23,592 bases of DNA, from contig JBMOLK010000023.1 in NCBI GenBank assembly GCA_049325575.1, positions 1 to 23,592 of the forward strand. The letters are read 5' to 3'. Of the stretch, positions 23,422 through 23,592 are shown in pieces. Positions within the stretch are counted from its first letter, which is position 1. Each line of letters starts with the position of its first letter. The notes below the pieces were generated by a model. It did not search any database. It saw only the letters and a list, made by a program, of their open reading frames with translations, and was not told the origin of the DNA. The stretch comes from JBMOLK01 sp049325575 (GTDB lineage: Bacteria; Bacillota; Clostridia; Acetivibrionales; Acetivibrionaceae). The translations under genes and the position numbers were made by a program.

Positions 23422-23592
23422 TCATACATCTCTCTTAACCTTTGGAAACCCTATTGGCTCTGCAAATTCAGTAAGCATACTTGTTATCTCAAGCAAGTCC
23501 AGGTCATGCCAACGCTTTCCGACAACTTGAACACCTATTGGAAGGCCTTCCTCCGATTTCGCTATAGGCATAACAGTTACAGGATTACCCGT
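23422..23592 (-). CDS. Amidase, C-terminal end (gene continues past window)
   Basis: The last 56 codons of a minus-strand gene, ending in TGA at 23424-23422. The sequence contains GNPVTVMPIAKSEEGLPIG followed by VQVVGKRWHDLDLLEI. This is the conserved C-terminal strand-and-helix region of amidase signature enzymes (GatA/amidase family), where a mostly invariant GxPxxxxP segment is followed by GLPxGxQ. The catalytic Ser-Ser-Lys region lies outside the window, so whether this is a GatA subunit or a free amidase cannot be decided. Confidence 0.82.
   Translation of the reverse strand, partial: TGNPVTVMPIAKSEEGLPIGVQVVGKRWHDLDLLEITSMLTEFAEPIGFPKVKRDV

Overview
The window looks like chromosomal DNA of a low-GC, cellulosome-forming anaerobic Clostridium relative (Acetivibrio/Ruminiclostridium type). 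The main evidence is a secreted protein with a two-repeat type I dockerin (18638-19261), AT-rich coding sequence, strong GGAGG-type ribosome binding sites and near-consensus sigma-A promoters. I saw no insertion sequence, phage gene, CRISPR array, tRNA or rRNA.

Layout. (1) 1-7160, all on the minus strand, is part of a natural-product locus. It holds an NRPS that begins with an acyl-AMP ligase, carrier and condensation domain and runs off the left edge. Upstream lie a 2-deoxy-scyllo-inosose synthase-like sugar-phosphate cyclase and a two-gene NodIJ-type ABC exporter. Ahead of the exporter is the wreck of an ABC-F (ribosome-protection type) gene that still has a promoter, a three-codon upstream ORF and an attenuator-like terminator. 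The cyclase promoter has a poor -35 and sits behind five TTGAA boxes spaced exactly 11 bp apart. (2) 7202-9380 carries a small membrane protein, a metallophosphoesterase and a membrane protein with two CxxC pairs, ending at a perfect 18-bp hairpin. (3) 9559-16229 is the most striking part, a complete-looking cell-cell signalling cassette: a 7TM sensor histidine kinase, a 72-residue precursor peptide with an NHLP-type leader and a short C-terminal core ending in Trp, a ComQ-like isoprenyl synthase/transferase, a SAM methyltransferase, and two tandem response regulators, the second with a LytTR DNA-binding domain. It has the parts list of ComQXPA, but with an unrelated RiPP-type leader and an added methyltransferase. 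(4) 16354-19261 holds a SipW-type signal peptidase with a TasA/camelysin-like substrate, a 700-nt intergenic region, and the small dockerin protein. (5) 19348-23592 holds citrate synthase, a soluble multi-PAS histidine kinase and the 3' end of an amidase gene.

How the parts may fit (inference). The precursor, prenyltransferase and methyltransferase would make a modified peptide, the 7TM kinase would sense it, and the LytTR regulator would act on target promoters. The phased repeats before the cyclase/NRPS operon are loosely compatible with LytTR half-sites, so the signalling cassette could control the neighbouring biosynthetic locus; that link is speculative. Starts were moved from the longest reading frame wherever a promoter or ribosome binding site required it.
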